A stretch of DNA of 64,000 bases, taken from NCBI RefSeq assembly GCF_000302535.1, contig NC_018708.1, forward strand, positions 62,001 to 126,000, given 5' to 3'. Below, one piece after another: positions 8,972-18,047 of the stretch (position 1 is the stretch's first letter; each line of letters starts with the position of its first letter). A program made the translations under genes and the position numbers. The notes below the pieces were generated by a model that saw only the letters and a program-made list of their open reading frames with translations, was not told the origin of the DNA and searched no databases. Origin of the DNA: Acidovorax sp. KKS102. Lineage in GTDB: Bacteria; Pseudomonadota; Gammaproteobacteria; Burkholderiales; Burkholderiaceae_C.

Positions 8972-10009
8972 TTAGTTGCGGAAGGGCCAGAGATGGAAGA
9001 AACGGCGGACGCGCCGCCACACTTCGGCCAGGCCATGGGGCTCGAAGACGAGAAAACCGATGATGAGCAGACCAAAGATGACCGTGCGCACGGGCGAGAG
9101 GAACACCGTGAGTTCGCTGCCGCCGGGCATCAGGTCCACCACGAGCTTGAGCAGCTCGGGCACCATGGTCATGAACACCGCGCCCAGGATGCCGCCCAGG
9201 ATGGAGCCCATGCCGCCGACGATGATGGCCGCGAGGAAAAAGATGGACATCAGCAGCGGAAAGCTCTCGGGCGTGACCACGCGAAAGAAGTACGCCCACA
9301 GCCCGCCCGCTACCCCCGCATAGAACGACGACAGCCCGAACGACAGCAGCTTGTAGCGCAGCAGCGGTATGCCCAGCACCTCGGCCGAGATGTCGCGGTC
9401 GCGAATCGCGATGAAGGCACGGCCCACGCGCGTGCGGAACAGGTTGGCCGCGCCCAGCAGCATGAGGAGGGTGACCGGCACGATGAGCCAGTACAGGCGG
9501 AACGAGGTGTCGAGCGCCATGCCGAACAGCTTGGCGGGCGGCACGCTCAGGCCGCCGGTGCCGCCAGTGAACTTCCAGTTGGCAAAGATGAAGTGCGCGA
9601 TGAACGATGCGGCAATGGTGGCAATCGCCAGGTACAGCCCCTTCACGCGCAGCGAAGGGATGCCCACCACGATGCCGCCCAGCATGGCGACAAAGCCACC
9701 GGCCAGCAGGTTGAGCACAAAGGGCGTGCCCACCTTGGTTTCCAGCACGGCCACCGTGTAAGCCCCCAGGCCCATGAAGGCGGCCTGCCCCAGGCTGACC
9801 AGCCCCGTGTAGCCCGTGAGGATGTTGAGCCCCGTGGCGCTGGCCACATTGATGCTGACCAGGCAGGCCAGGTAGAGCCAGTAGTCGCTGGCCATGAAGG
9901 GGAACAGCACCAGCAGCGCAGCGCCCACGGCCAGCCACACTTTTTGCGTGCGCGAGTCGAACAGCGCCGCGTCGGCGATGTAGGTTTCCTTGAGGGTTCC
10001 GATGCGCAT
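8972..10009 (-). CDS. livM: LivM-type ABC importer permease
   Basis: Inner-membrane permease of 345 aa with about ten hydrophobic segments. The family signature appears as GLNILTGYTGLVSLGQAAFMGLGAY (shown here in part, residues 60-85) and the EAA-like loop RSLGFSR-equivalent region as VGRAFIAIRDRDISAEVLGI. It pairs with LivH to form the channel. It starts 94 bp after livH and ends 17 bp before the binding-protein gene. Confidence 0.88.
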   Translation of the reverse strand: MRIGTLKETYIADAALFDSRTQKVWLAVGAALLVLFPFMASDYWLYLACLVSINVASATGLNILTGYTGLVSLGQAAFMGLGAYTVAVLETKVGTPFVLNLLAGGFVAMLGGIVVGIPSLRVKGLYLAIATIAASFIAHFIFANWKFTGGTGGLSVPPAKLFGMALDTSFRLYWLIVPVTLLMLLGAANLFRTRVGRAFIAIRDRDISAEVLGIPLLRYKLLSFGLSSFYAGVAGGLWAYFFRVVTPESFPLLMSIFFLAAIIVGGMGSILGGILGAVFMTMVPELLKLVVDLMPGGSELTVFLSPVRTVIFGLLIIGFLVFEPHGLAEVWRRVRRFFHLWPFRN

Positions 10010-10028
10010 GGGTCAGGCCTGCCGCCGG

Positions 10029-10064
10029 GCCGCCCCAAGGGAGGCCTGCGCCCCCTTGGGGGGC
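10029..10064. repeat. GC-rich inverted repeat between livH and livM
   Basis: GCCGCCCCAAGGG and CCCCCTTGGGGGGC form an imperfect hairpin in the 94-bp livH-livM gap. It resembles other GC-rich hairpins in the window (around 30740-30810) and may tune downstream expression of the operon, which is inference. Confidence 0.45.
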
Positions 10065-10103
10065 AGTGAATACACGAGGTGATGAACGTGGGGGTTCATG
10101 TTT

Positions 10104-10985
10104 TTACAGTCTCTCGATTTCGTGGGTGCCGAACAAGCCATAGGGCCGCACCAGCAGCACCGCAACCAGCACGATGAACGTGGCCAGCAGCTTGTATTCG
10201 CCACCCAGGTAGGCCCCGGCCAGCGCCTCGATCAGGCCGATGAGGATGCCGCCGACGAGCGCGCCCAGCACGCTGTCGAGCCCGCCCACGATGACCACCA
10301 CCAGCACCGACAGTCCGAATACGCCCATGCTGGACGAGATGCCGCCAATCGAGCCAACGATGATCCCGGAGATGGCAGCCAGCATGGCCGAGGCCACCCA
10401 GGCCAGCGAGAACACACGCGGCACGTTGATGCCCACCGAATACGCGGCGGCCTGGTCGCTGGCCGTGGCACGCAGGGCCACGCCGCCGCGCCAGAAGCGG
10501 AACACCACCAGCACGGCTGCGATGAAAACGACGGCAATCACTGCACCCCAGAACACCTTGGGCGCGAGGAACGCGTCACCCACCATGATGGGCTGCGTGG
10601 GCATGAAGTCGGGCAGGCGGCGCTGGTCGGCCGTCCAGATCATCTCCACCAGGCCCACCAGCACCGAGGCCAAGCCCACGGTGACCATGAACACGGAGAT
10701 CGGCGGCTCGCCCAGCAGCGGGCGGATCATGGTGCGCTCGATCACCGCGCCCAGCAGGCCCGTGCCCAGCACGGCGGCGGGGATGGCCAGCCACAGCGGC
10801 AGCGCAAACATCGATGCGAAGGTGAAGAACAGGTAGGCGCCCACCATCAGCAGCTCGCCAATGGCGATGTTGACCACGCGGGTGGCCTTGTAGACCATGA
10901 CGAAAGCCAGTGCGGCCAGTGCGTAGAGACCGCCCCCGGCGATGCCGGTGAGGCTGATCTCAAACAGGTAGGCCCAGTCCATCAT
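10104..10985 (-). CDS. livH: LivH-type ABC importer permease
   Basis: Inner-membrane permease of 293 aa with the LivH motifs GGGLYALAALAFVMVYK, NIAIGELLMVGAY and IVGGLDSVLGALVGG. The start is ATG 10985, because it overlaps the livG stop (ATGATG over TGA) and the protein begins MMDWAYLFEISLTG, as family members do; longer open frame upstream lies inside livG. It is the first permease of the operon. Confidence 0.88.
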   Translation of the reverse strand: MMDWAYLFEISLTGIAGGGLYALAALAFVMVYKATRVVNIAIGELLMVGAYLFFTFASMFALPLWLAIPAAVLGTGLLGAVIERTMIRPLLGEPPISVFMVTVGLASVLVGLVEMIWTADQRRLPDFMPTQPIMVGDAFLAPKVFWGAVIAVVFIAAVLVVFRFWRGGVALRATASDQAAAYSVGINVPRVFSLAWVASAMLAAISGIIVGSIGGISSSMGVFGLSVLVVVIVGGLDSVLGALVGGILIGLIEALAGAYLGGEYKLLATFIVLVAVLLVRPYGLFGTHEIERL

Positions 10986-11845
10986 GCGGCTCCCTGCGGG
11001 TTGGTGGAGTGGCTGCTGGCCTGCAGCCTGGCGCGCAGGTCGCCCACATCGCCAGCGCCCAGGTAGGCGCGGATGACCTCGGGGTCCGCCTGCACCTGCG
11101 CGGGCGTGCCCTGCGCGATGACCTGGCCGAAGTTGAGCACCACCACGTGGTCCGACAGGTCCATCACCATGCCCATGTCGTGTTCGACCATGAGTACCGT
11201 CACGCCCCATTCCTCGCGCACATCGAGGATGAAGCGCGCCATGTCTTCGGTCTCTTCGCGGTTCATGCCGGCCACGGGTTCGTCCAGCATCAGGATCTGC
11301 GGCTGCATGGCGAGGGCCCGCGCCATCTCCACGCGCTTTTGCAGGCCGTAGGGCAGGGCCGAGACGGGGGCGTGGCGGATGTGGTCGATTTCGAGGAAGT
11401 CGATGATGCGCTCCTCGATGTCGCGGCGCAGTTCGGCCTCTTCGCGGCGCGCGCGGCCGAAGTACAGCAATGCATCAAGCACATTGGTTTGGAGGTGCGC
11501 GTGGCGGCCCAGCTTGATGTTGTCGAGCACCGTCATGCCGCGAAACAGCGCGATGTTCTGAAAGCTGCGGCCCAGGCCCAGCTTGGCGCGCTGCGGTGCG
11601 GGCACGCGGGTGATGTCTTGCCCCTGAAAGCGTATGGACCCCTGGCTGGGCCGGTAAAAGCCCGAGATGGTGTTGAACAGCGAGGTCTTGCCCGCACCGT
11701 TGGGGCCGATGACGGCGGTGATGGAGCCGGGCTGCACATCAAACCCCACGCCGGTCAGCGCCTTCACGCCACCGAACGCCAGGGTCACGCCCTGCACCTG
11801 CAGCAGGGGCGTGGCAGCAGCGGGGCCGGAAGGGGTTGTCTCCAT
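10982..11845 (-). CDS. livG: LivG-type ABC importer ATP-binding protein, first gene of the operon
   Basis: First ATPase of the importer. Walker A GPNGAGKTSLFN, the family-specific Q-loop region GLGRSFQNIALF, signature YGLQKRVEMARALAM and Walker B ILMLDEPVAGM are all present in order. The C-terminal BCA_ABC_TP motif reads PAQVQADPEVIRAYLG. It starts 155 bp from the divergent TetR gene, so the operon promoter must lie between the two. Confidence 0.9.
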   Translation of the reverse strand: METTPSGPAAATPLLQVQGVTLAFGGVKALTGVGFDVQPGSITAVIGPNGAGKTSLFNTISGFYRPSQGSIRFQGQDITRVPAPQRAKLGLGRSFQNIALFRGMTVLDNIKLGRHAHLQTNVLDALLYFGRARREEAELRRDIEERIIDFLEIDHIRHAPVSALPYGLQKRVEMARALAMQPQILMLDEPVAGMNREETEDMARFILDVREEWGVTVLMVEHDMGMVMDLSDHVVVLNFGQVIAQGTPAQVQADPEVIRAYLGAGDVGDLRARLQASSHSTNPQGAA

Positions 11846-11913
11846 TGGCTTTCTAATACGGGTTGACTGCAGCTTTTGACAGAAATTTCGATGGAACCCA
11901 GCGCAAATTTCCT

Positions 11914-11942
11914 ACTTGTGCGTAAACTGTTTACTCGCAAGT
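11914..11942. promoter_or_regulatory. 29-bp palindrome, probable operator of the TetR regulator
   Basis: Arms ACTTGTGCGTAAAC (11914-11927) and GTTTACTCGCAAGT (11929-11942) flank a single central base and match at 12 of 14 positions as an inverted repeat. It lies in the 155-bp divergent region between livG and the TetR gene, 70 bp from livG and 58 bp from tetR. Location and symmetry are typical for a TetR operator; binding is inferred. Confidence 0.65.
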
Positions 11943-12000
11943 AGATTCTGGAAGCCGCGACCCTCATCAGCATCCGTACTTTCCCGAGGAACTGCCATCC

Positions 12001-12870
12001 ATGCCCCACGCCAAAGTGGCAACCCGCCGCCGCAGCGCCACCCCCACCGCCGCAGCGCCGTCTTCTGCACCCGCTGCCACACAGGTCAAGCTGGCCAAGC
12101 CGGTCAAAAAAACCGCGAAGGTTGGGTCGGCCCCAGCCGCCCCTGCGCCAGCCCCGACCGCTGCGGCGTCTCCCTGGCCCCCGGTGTCACACCGCGAGCG
12201 CCAGCGCGAGGCCAAGCGCAATGCCGTGCTGCAGGCAGCGGCCCAGCTGTTCAACGAACGCGGCTTTCACGCGACCTCGCTCGACGACATCGCCGCGCGG
12301 CTGAACGTGACCAAGCCAACGCTGTACTACTACGTGAAGAACAAGGACGAGATCCTGCTGCAGTGCGTGAGCAAGGGGCTCACGATGATGCTGGAGGGGA
12401 TTGACGCCTCGCGCGCTGCGGGCGGCAAGGCCATTGACCAGCTCATGACCTGCATGCAGGTGTACGCGCGCATCGTCACCATGGACTTCGGCATGTGCCT
12501 GATCCGCGTGGGCGACGAGCAGCTGCCCCCCGAAAGCCGCAAGGAGCTGCGCCGCCTGAAGTCCGCCATCGACCAGGAATTCCGCCGCCTCGTGGCCGAG
12601 GGCGTGGCCGAAGGATCGCTGCAGCCCTGCGACCCGAAGATGACGGCCTTTGTGATTGCCGGAGCGCTCAGCTGGATCGGCCGCTGGTACCAGCCCGATG
12701 GTGAATACACGCCCGAGCAGGTGGCGCAGCAGTGCATTGCGACGCTGTGTGATGGGGTGTTGCGGCGGCCAGCGGACAGCACTGCGCTGCATGCCTCTGT
12801 CATGCCCGCCCCCAAGTCCAGGGCGGCGAGAGGCACAGCCAAGGCCGCCGTCCGGCCTGCTGGGGGCTGA
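12001..12870 (+). CDS. TetR family transcriptional regulator
   Basis: The helix-turn-helix domain occupies about residues 65-115 (AAQLFNERGFHATSLDDIAA, then VTKPTLYYYVKNKDE). It is preceded by an unusual ~60-residue Ala/Pro/Lys-rich leader, so the true start might be further in; ATG 12001 has GAGGA about 11 bases upstream. The ligand domain resembles regulators of fatty-acid or acyl-CoA operons (AcrR/FadR-like C-terminal family). Divergence from the liv-acyl-CoA ligase operon and the shared palindrome suggest that it represses that operon and itself until an acyl-CoA or acid is present. Confidence 0.85.
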   Translation: MPHAKVATRRRSATPTAAAPSSAPAATQVKLAKPVKKTAKVGSAPAAPAPAPTAAASPWPPVSHRERQREAKRNAVLQAAAQLFNERGFHATSLDDIAARLNVTKPTLYYYVKNKDEILLQCVSKGLTMMLEGIDASRAAGGKAIDQLMTCMQVYARIVTMDFGMCLIRVGDEQLPPESRKELRRLKSAIDQEFRRLVAEGVAEGSLQPCDPKMTAFVIAGALSWIGRWYQPDGEYTPEQVAQQCIATLCDGVLRRPADSTALHASVMPAPKSRAARGTAKAAVRPAGG

Positions 12871-12902
12871 TATTTCGCCTCGGGCGTTTATTGGAGTCAA
12901 AT

Positions 12903-12954
12903 GGGTCGCTAGCGCACGTTGAGTAAGCGCTAGCAGCTATCTATTTGATAGTGA
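12903..12954. repeat. Long form of the Comamonadaceae-type repeat
   Basis: GGTCGCTAGCGC...GAGTAAGCGCTAGCAGCTATC..ATTTGATAG contains two inverted GCGCTAGC cores followed by the TATCAAA box. It separates the convergent ends of tetR and hsdR. Confidence 0.65.
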
Positions 12955-12974
12955 TGGCGGTTGGTTCGCTACTC

Positions 12975-15900
12975 TTACGCCGCAGCCTGCTGCAGTTCCA
13001 GACCCTGCAGCGCCTGGAACAGTTGCTCCACCTTGTTGCCATCAAACACGCCATCCGGCCCTTGGGCATGGATATCGGTGAATGGTGACTCATAGAGTCG
13101 AGCGGCGGGCATGGCGCCGTGCTCGGTCAGGTGCTGCACGATTTCTTCGATGAACTGCAACTGGCTGGCGCTGGCCTGGCCCGCGCCAATCAGAGTCGAG
13201 AACGCTGCCATGGCCGCCTCGCGGTCCAGCCCGACCAGCGAGCGCACAAACACCGGCAGGCTGGTGTGCAGCGTGCGCGCACGATCGATGTCGCCGTCCG
13301 TGCCGCCCGCTTCGTGCAGCAGGGCTTCCAGCTCTTGCAGGTCGGCGGCCGTGAGGGGCTGGTTGCGGCGCAGCTTGTGCAGCGCCAGCCGATCTTCGTG
13401 GGCGCGCAAAAAGACCTTGGCCTTGGCGCGAAAACGGTCAAAGTCCACCGCGCTGGCCACCAGGGGCAAATCTACTTCGCCGGTCTCGCCAATGGCGTCT
13501 TCAAAGTCGGTGTAGACCACCTTGCGGCTGCTTTTTTCGATGAGCTTGATGAGGCCGCGCAGCTTGCGCCGCGCCTGCTCCAGCATGGGCAAGGTCACGT
13601 CCTGCCACCACTCGTCGCCCGCCACGGCCTCGATCAGCAGCAGGTGCTCGCGCACGGCGGGGATGTTCGCTTTCTCCAGCAAACCATTGGCCAGTTGCTG
13701 CACCTTGGTTTGCAGCCGCGCCAGGGCTGGTTCGCTGCGCAGCAGGGCCAACTCAGTGTTTAGCAGCAGGGCATCAAAGCGTTTGGCGTCTTCGTCATCG
13801 TCGCGTACGGCGGTGGGCAGGCCCGACAGGTGCGTGGATACCTCGGCCAGTTGTTCGGGGCTGGGGCGCTTCCATGCATCCGGCTGCGCCCACGCCTCTA
13901 CCCAGCGGCGCTGCGGGCGCACCACAAAGTTGTCGAGCGACATGCCCGCCACCATGCTGTGCAGCAGATCAGCGGTGTCGCGGCGAATGGCGGCCTCGGT
14001 CAGCACAGGCGATTGCTGTGCCTCATCGGCCACGCCGTTGCTGCTCAAACGCTTGTCCAGCACTTCAATCAACTCCAGCCGCGCATTGAACAGGCGCTGT
14101 GACAGTGGCTGAGCCACCGCGCCTTCACTACCCTCCAGCTCCTGGCTGAAAAACTCCAGGTTCTGGCAGAAGTCGAAGATGAAAAAGTCTTTCTTGTCCT
14201 GCCCCGGCCCGTACAGCTCAGGGCACAACCGCGTGCCGCGCCCCACCATCTGCCAGAACTTGGCCTTGGAGCGCACGATCTTGAAGAACACCAGATTCAC
14301 CACCTCGGGCACGTCAATGCCGGTGTCCAGCATGTCCACCGAAATCGCTATGTGCGGGGCATCGTTCTTTTTGGAGAAGTCATCGATGAGCGACTGCACG
14401 TACTCCGTCTTGAAGGTGATGGTGCGCGCGAACAGGCCTTTGTATTCGGGGTAGTTCGCGTCAAAGCGCTGCTGGATGAACTCGGCGTGCCGCTGGTTCT
14501 TGGCAAAGACGATGGTCTTGCCCAGCCGGTCGCCGCCCGCCACCTTGTGGCCGCGTTCCATCAGCAGGGCCAGCATCTTGTCTACGGTGTCGGTGTTGAA
14601 CAGCCACTGATTGACTGCCTCGGCGCTCACTTCGTCGGGGGCCTCACCGCCTTCTTCGTCCCACTCCAGCGCATCCCACTGGTCTTTTTCGTCATCGCTC
14701 AGTTCGTCGTAGCGAATACCCTGGCGCTGGAACTTCAGCGGCACCGAAATCGCCTTGGGTGGGGCCAGGAAGCCCTCTGCAATCGCGTCGTCCAGGCCAT
14801 AGGCATCGGTGGGCACACCGCTTTCAAGGCCAAACAGGCTGTAGGTGTTGCGGTCGATCTCGTCCTTGGGCGTGGCTGTCAGGCCCACCAGCAGGGCGTC
14901 AAAGTAGCTGAAGATGGCGCGGTACTTTTGGTAGATGGAGCGGTGCGCCTCGTCCACCACGATCAAATCAAAGTGCCCCACGCCAAAGCGGCGCTGGCCG
15001 CCTGTACCCGCATTGGCGCTTTCGTTGATGAGCCCCATCATCGTGGGGTAGGTGGACACGTACACCCGCCCCTCGGTGGCGCGGTCGGTCACCAGGTTTA
15101 CCGGCGCCGCATCGGGCAAGTGGGCCTTGAAGGCATTCACCGCTTGGTTCACCAGCGCCACGCGGTCGGCCAAAAACAGCACGCGCTTGGCCCAGCCTGC
15201 GCGCATGAGCAAGTCCACCAGCGCAATCACCGTGCGGGTTTTGCCCGCGCCCGTGGCCATCACCACCAGGGCCTTGCGGTGCTGGTCGCGCTCAAAGGTT
15301 TCGGCGATGCGGCGAATGGCGCGCTGCTGGTAGTGGCGCTCCACAATGCGCGCCGCAATCGGCAGGCTGGCCAGCGGCTTGCGCGTGGTGCGGCGCTGGT
15401 GCATCAGCTCCAGTTCGTCCTTGGTGTGAAAGCCTTGCACCGGGCGCGGCGGGCTGGTGGTGTCGTCCCACATCCAGTGTTCATAACCGTTGGTGCTGTA
15501 GATCACGGGGCGGTGGCCGGTGCTTTTTTCCAGGCAGTCGGCATACAGGCGGGCCTGCTGCTGGCCCTCTTGGGCACTGCGACGGCTGCGCTTGGCTTCC
15601 ACAATGGCCAGGGGGATTTCGCCACTCCACAGCACGTAATCCACAAAGCCCTTGCCTTGGCCGTTGGGCATGCCCTGCACTTCAAATTCACGGTCGCGCT
15701 TCTGGTCCAGCGCCCAGCCCGCTTCTTTCAGCAGCAGGTCAATGAACAGGTCGCGCGTGGCGGCCTCGTTGTAGTCGTGGGCGGTGGCGGGTTGCGCGGC
15801 GTTGGCGGCCTTGGCGGCGGCAATCTCGGAGCGGTAGCGGGCCAGTTCCGCATCCAGTTCTGCATTGCGGGCAGCGGCCTCGCGCAGGGCGGCGTCGCGC

Positions 15901-16457
15901 TCTGCCAGGGCCTGGGCTTGTTGGGCTAGCGCCTCTTGCGCGGCGGCCTGGGCGGCACGGCTGGCCGCTTGTTCTTGGGCAGAGTCGATAGCGGCAGGGC
16001 GTGGCAGCAGATCGGCGCGAAACTGCAGCCCCGCCGCAGGCCGGTCACCCACGCGGCGCGCATAGTGCTGCGCCATCCAAAAGGCCACATGGAACAGCTC
16101 GCGCAGTGCGTTCAGCGCATCTTGCTGCGGCACCGGGCGTGCGTGGTGCACCGCCTGGTTGCCCAGGCGGCGGATCACATCCATCTTGGCGTGTACCGCC
16201 GGGCCCACCAGTTGCTGAAAACTGGGCTCGAACAGGTAGGCCGACAAATCCGCCTTGTACGGCATACGCAGGCTGCCGCCCCGGCCCCCTTCGGCCTGGT
16301 ACAGCCAGGCCACGGCCAGCTCCAGCGTGCGGCGGGCGTAAAAGCAGGCGGTGCGCGGGTCGGCGTGGGCAGCGGCCTCGGCACGGCGGGCTTCGGCCAG
16401 CAGGTCGGGCCAGTCGGGTTGCAGGAAGCCGAAGTTCGATGCAGCGCTATAGCTCAC
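12975..16457 (-). CDS. hsdR: Type I restriction enzyme R subunit
   Basis: HsdR translocates DNA and cleaves it when HsdS-HsdM meets an unmodified site. The 1160-aa protein shows an N-terminal DUF4145-like region (TACFYARRTLELAVAWLYQ, residues 35-60), an Ala/Gln-rich coiled coil (about 155-215), the nuclease motif VDYVLW...PLAIVEAKRS (about 265-287), Walker A MATGAGKTRT (about 400), DEAH in VVDEAHRS (about 500) and helicase motif VGRGTRL (about 740). All catalytic residues look intact. Unlike a compact hsdMSR operon, it is separated from hsdS by two toxin-antitoxin modules and 2.8 kb; hipA ends 51 bp upstream, so it may depend on read-through from hipBA. Confidence 0.93.
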   Translation of the reverse strand: MSYSAASNFGFLQPDWPDLLAEARRAEAAAHADPRTACFYARRTLELAVAWLYQAEGGRGGSLRMPYKADLSAYLFEPSFQQLVGPAVHAKMDVIRRLGNQAVHHARPVPQQDALNALRELFHVAFWMAQHYARRVGDRPAAGLQFRADLLPRPAAIDSAQEQAASRAAQAAAQEALAQQAQALAERDAALREAAARNAELDAELARYRSEIAAAKAANAAQPATAHDYNEAATRDLFIDLLLKEAGWALDQKRDREFEVQGMPNGQGKGFVDYVLWSGEIPLAIVEAKRSRRSAQEGQQQARLYADCLEKSTGHRPVIYSTNGYEHWMWDDTTSPPRPVQGFHTKDELELMHQRRTTRKPLASLPIAARIVERHYQQRAIRRIAETFERDQHRKALVVMATGAGKTRTVIALVDLLMRAGWAKRVLFLADRVALVNQAVNAFKAHLPDAAPVNLVTDRATEGRVYVSTYPTMMGLINESANAGTGGQRRFGVGHFDLIVVDEAHRSIYQKYRAIFSYFDALLVGLTATPKDEIDRNTYSLFGLESGVPTDAYGLDDAIAEGFLAPPKAISVPLKFQRQGIRYDELSDDEKDQWDALEWDEEGGEAPDEVSAEAVNQWLFNTDTVDKMLALLMERGHKVAGGDRLGKTIVFAKNQRHAEFIQQRFDANYPEYKGLFARTITFKTEYVQSLIDDFSKKNDAPHIAISVDMLDTGIDVPEVVNLVFFKIVRSKAKFWQMVGRGTRLCPELYGPGQDKKDFFIFDFCQNLEFFSQELEGSEGAVAQPLSQRLFNARLELIEVLDKRLSSNGVADEAQQSPVLTEAAIRRDTADLLHSMVAGMSLDNFVVRPQRRWVEAWAQPDAWKRPSPEQLAEVSTHLSGLPTAVRDDDEDAKRFDALLLNTELALLRSEPALARLQTKVQQLANGLLEKANIPAVREHLLLIEAVAGDEWWQDVTLPMLEQARRKLRGLIKLIEKSSRKVVYTDFEDAIGETGEVDLPLVASAVDFDRFRAKAKVFLRAHEDRLALHKLRRNQPLTAADLQELEALLHEAGGTDGDIDRARTLHTSLPVFVRSLVGLDREAAMAAFSTLIGAGQASASQLQFIEEIVQHLTEHGAMPAARLYESPFTDIHAQGPDGVFDGNKVEQLFQALQGLELQQAAA

Positions 16458-16508
16458 GGGGTTGCCTCTCCTCTGCGGTGTACGCCGTCTGCGCGGCGGG
16501 TTTTTTGT

Positions 16509-17762
16509 TCAGCCAGTCATCGACAGCGCGTTGCGGCAGTGTTCCTCAAAAACACCGCCCATGGTGTTCAGCAATGCGAGCTCTGCCGATGTCGGTTTGT
16601 TTTTCTTCTCGATCTGCGTACGCACTTTCTCCCATGCGGCGGGCAGTGCTGACGCCATCGAGCGGAATTCCTTGAGCGTTTCGTCCAGACGAAAGCCGCA
16701 GTCCTCGCACAGTGCCTCCCAGGAGTGGCGGCCCACGGCGTCAAAGTTTTCCTCGTCGCCAATGAACAAGGCCAACCCGGTATCTCCATAGGCCCGCACG
16801 CACAGCAGATCGTAAAACGGCGCCAGGCGGTAGCCCTTGTCGTCGATCAGCACCGACAGGTTCTTGGCGTGCGCATCCGCATTGCCGATGAGGTAGTTGA
16901 ACATCACCCACCGCTGCATCTCCAGCAGATCGCGGCCGCGCACCGACAACGCCCGCAGGGCCTGCACCAGCTTGGGCAGGCTCACCAGGCCGCCACTGCG
17001 CTCGTACTTCCAGCCCGGCCCATGGCCCAGCAGTTGGCAGCCGTCGATCTGGTGCAGCCCGACGATGTTGCCCGCCGTCAGGACGCGGTCGTAGCGCTCC
17101 ACCACGTACGCGGCCTCCGGCACGCGCAGCAGCCACACCTTGGGCACGGGCAGCTTCAGCGCCTTGGCCAGCAGCATGCAGGCGTATTCGTTGATGGCGC
17201 TGGGCGTGTAGCGCAGCTGGCGTGTGTCGGGCTTGAGGATGTGCGTGGTGGGCGATGGCCCCACGCTGTCAAACAGGTGGCGTTTTTTGCTGTCGTAGCG
17301 CAGGCCCACCTTGTCTTGCGCGCCCGCCAAGGACATGGTGGCGGCGTCGTTCGACACCAGCAGCGGCACCCGTTGGCGCGCGGCCAGGCGCTCGCTCAGT
17401 GTGGGCAGTGCCAGTGGCGCATATTCCTGCGTTGCGGACGGGCGCTCGCCCTCGGGCAGCAGCGCGATCACGCCCGGCAATTCCTGCCCCAGCTTGCCCA
17501 GCAGGTCAAAGCTGGACGCCTGGCGCATGTGCAGCGCGCTGATGATGTCTTCCAGCGCCTCGCCCTCGGGCAGCAGGTTTTCGAAAAAATTGCGCACCAG
17601 CGCCCCGGTGTAGCGCTGTGGGCCCAGCGCGAATTGCGGCGCCAGCACATATGCCCCTGGCTGGGCGAGCCACTGGGCGTCGTACTCAAAGAAAAACTCG
17701 GCGGCGGCGTGCCCAAACCACCCCATGGGGCGGGTATTGGCCCACACGCGCAGCCGAATCAT
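16509..17762 (-). CDS. hipA: HipA-family serine/threonine kinase toxin
   Basis: HipA kinases phosphorylate a translation factor or tRNA synthetase to halt growth. This 417-aa protein has the N-terminal subdomain (MIRLRVWANTRPMGWFGH), the ATP-loop region SLAGAQDKVGLRYDSKK (about residue 155), a catalytic NADAHAKNLSVL (about 300) and the metal-binding APFYDLLC. The start ATG 17762 overlaps the hipB stop (ATGA), so the two are coupled; the frame is open further upstream but would lie within hipB. Target of phosphorylation is not deducible. Confidence 0.9.
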   Translation of the reverse strand: MIRLRVWANTRPMGWFGHAAAEFFFEYDAQWLAQPGAYVLAPQFALGPQRYTGALVRNFFENLLPEGEALEDIISALHMRQASSFDLLGKLGQELPGVIALLPEGERPSATQEYAPLALPTLSERLAARQRVPLLVSNDAATMSLAGAQDKVGLRYDSKKRHLFDSVGPSPTTHILKPDTRQLRYTPSAINEYACMLLAKALKLPVPKVWLLRVPEAAYVVERYDRVLTAGNIVGLHQIDGCQLLGHGPGWKYERSGGLVSLPKLVQALRALSVRGRDLLEMQRWVMFNYLIGNADAHAKNLSVLIDDKGYRLAPFYDLLCVRAYGDTGLALFIGDEENFDAVGRHSWEALCEDCGFRLDETLKEFRSMASALPAAWEKVRTQIEKKNKPTSAELALLNTMGGVFEEHCRNALSMTG

Positions 17763-18043
17763 GCGCTGGGCCCGCCCTGGGCGTGGGGTGTGGCATCTGG
17801 CGGCAGTGCCATGCCGGTCACCTCGTCGCCCCAGCCCACCACCTGCACCGACAAGCCCAAGCCTTGCACCAGCAGCAGCAGCTTGCCCAGTGAACAGCGT
17901 TCGGGCGTGCTCTCTGCATCGCGGATGAAAGACGGGCTCACATTGCACACCGCTGCCGCTTGCGTGCGCGACAACCCCTGGCGCTTGCGCTCGGCAGCCA
18001 GGCGCTGGGCCAGCGGGGAAAGATCGGGTACCTGGAGCTTCAT
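17759..18043 (-). CDS. hipB: HipB-like antitoxin, helix-turn-helix DNA-binding protein
   Basis: A 94-aa XRE-type protein: LAAERKRQGLSRTQAAAVCNVSPSFIRDAE is the helix-turn-helix (the text shows it in part, residues 15-45), followed by a dimerising strand LGLSVQVVGW. It sits directly upstream of hipA with a 4-bp overlap, the standard antitoxin-first order with autoregulation. Four palindromes matching one another lie in the 206 bp upstream of its start, with the first at only 4 bp. Confidence 0.88.
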   Translation of the reverse strand: MKLQVPDLSPLAQRLAAERKRQGLSRTQAAAVCNVSPSFIRDAESTPERCSLGKLLLLVQGLGLSVQVVGWGDEVTGMALPPDATPHAQGGPSA

Positions 18044-18047
18044 TTTT

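Noticed and set aside
8955-9938. Extended minus-strand frame upstream of the substrate-binding gene
   Set aside because: It overlaps livM in another frame and is not conserved; the signal peptide and Shine-Dalgarno place the start at 8954.
10986-11210. Longer start for livH
   Set aside because: The extension lies inside livG in a different frame; ATGA overlap and family N-terminus favour 10985.
17763-17948. Longer start for hipA
   Set aside because: It would overlap hipB almost completely; the HipA N-terminus MIRLRVW begins at 17762.
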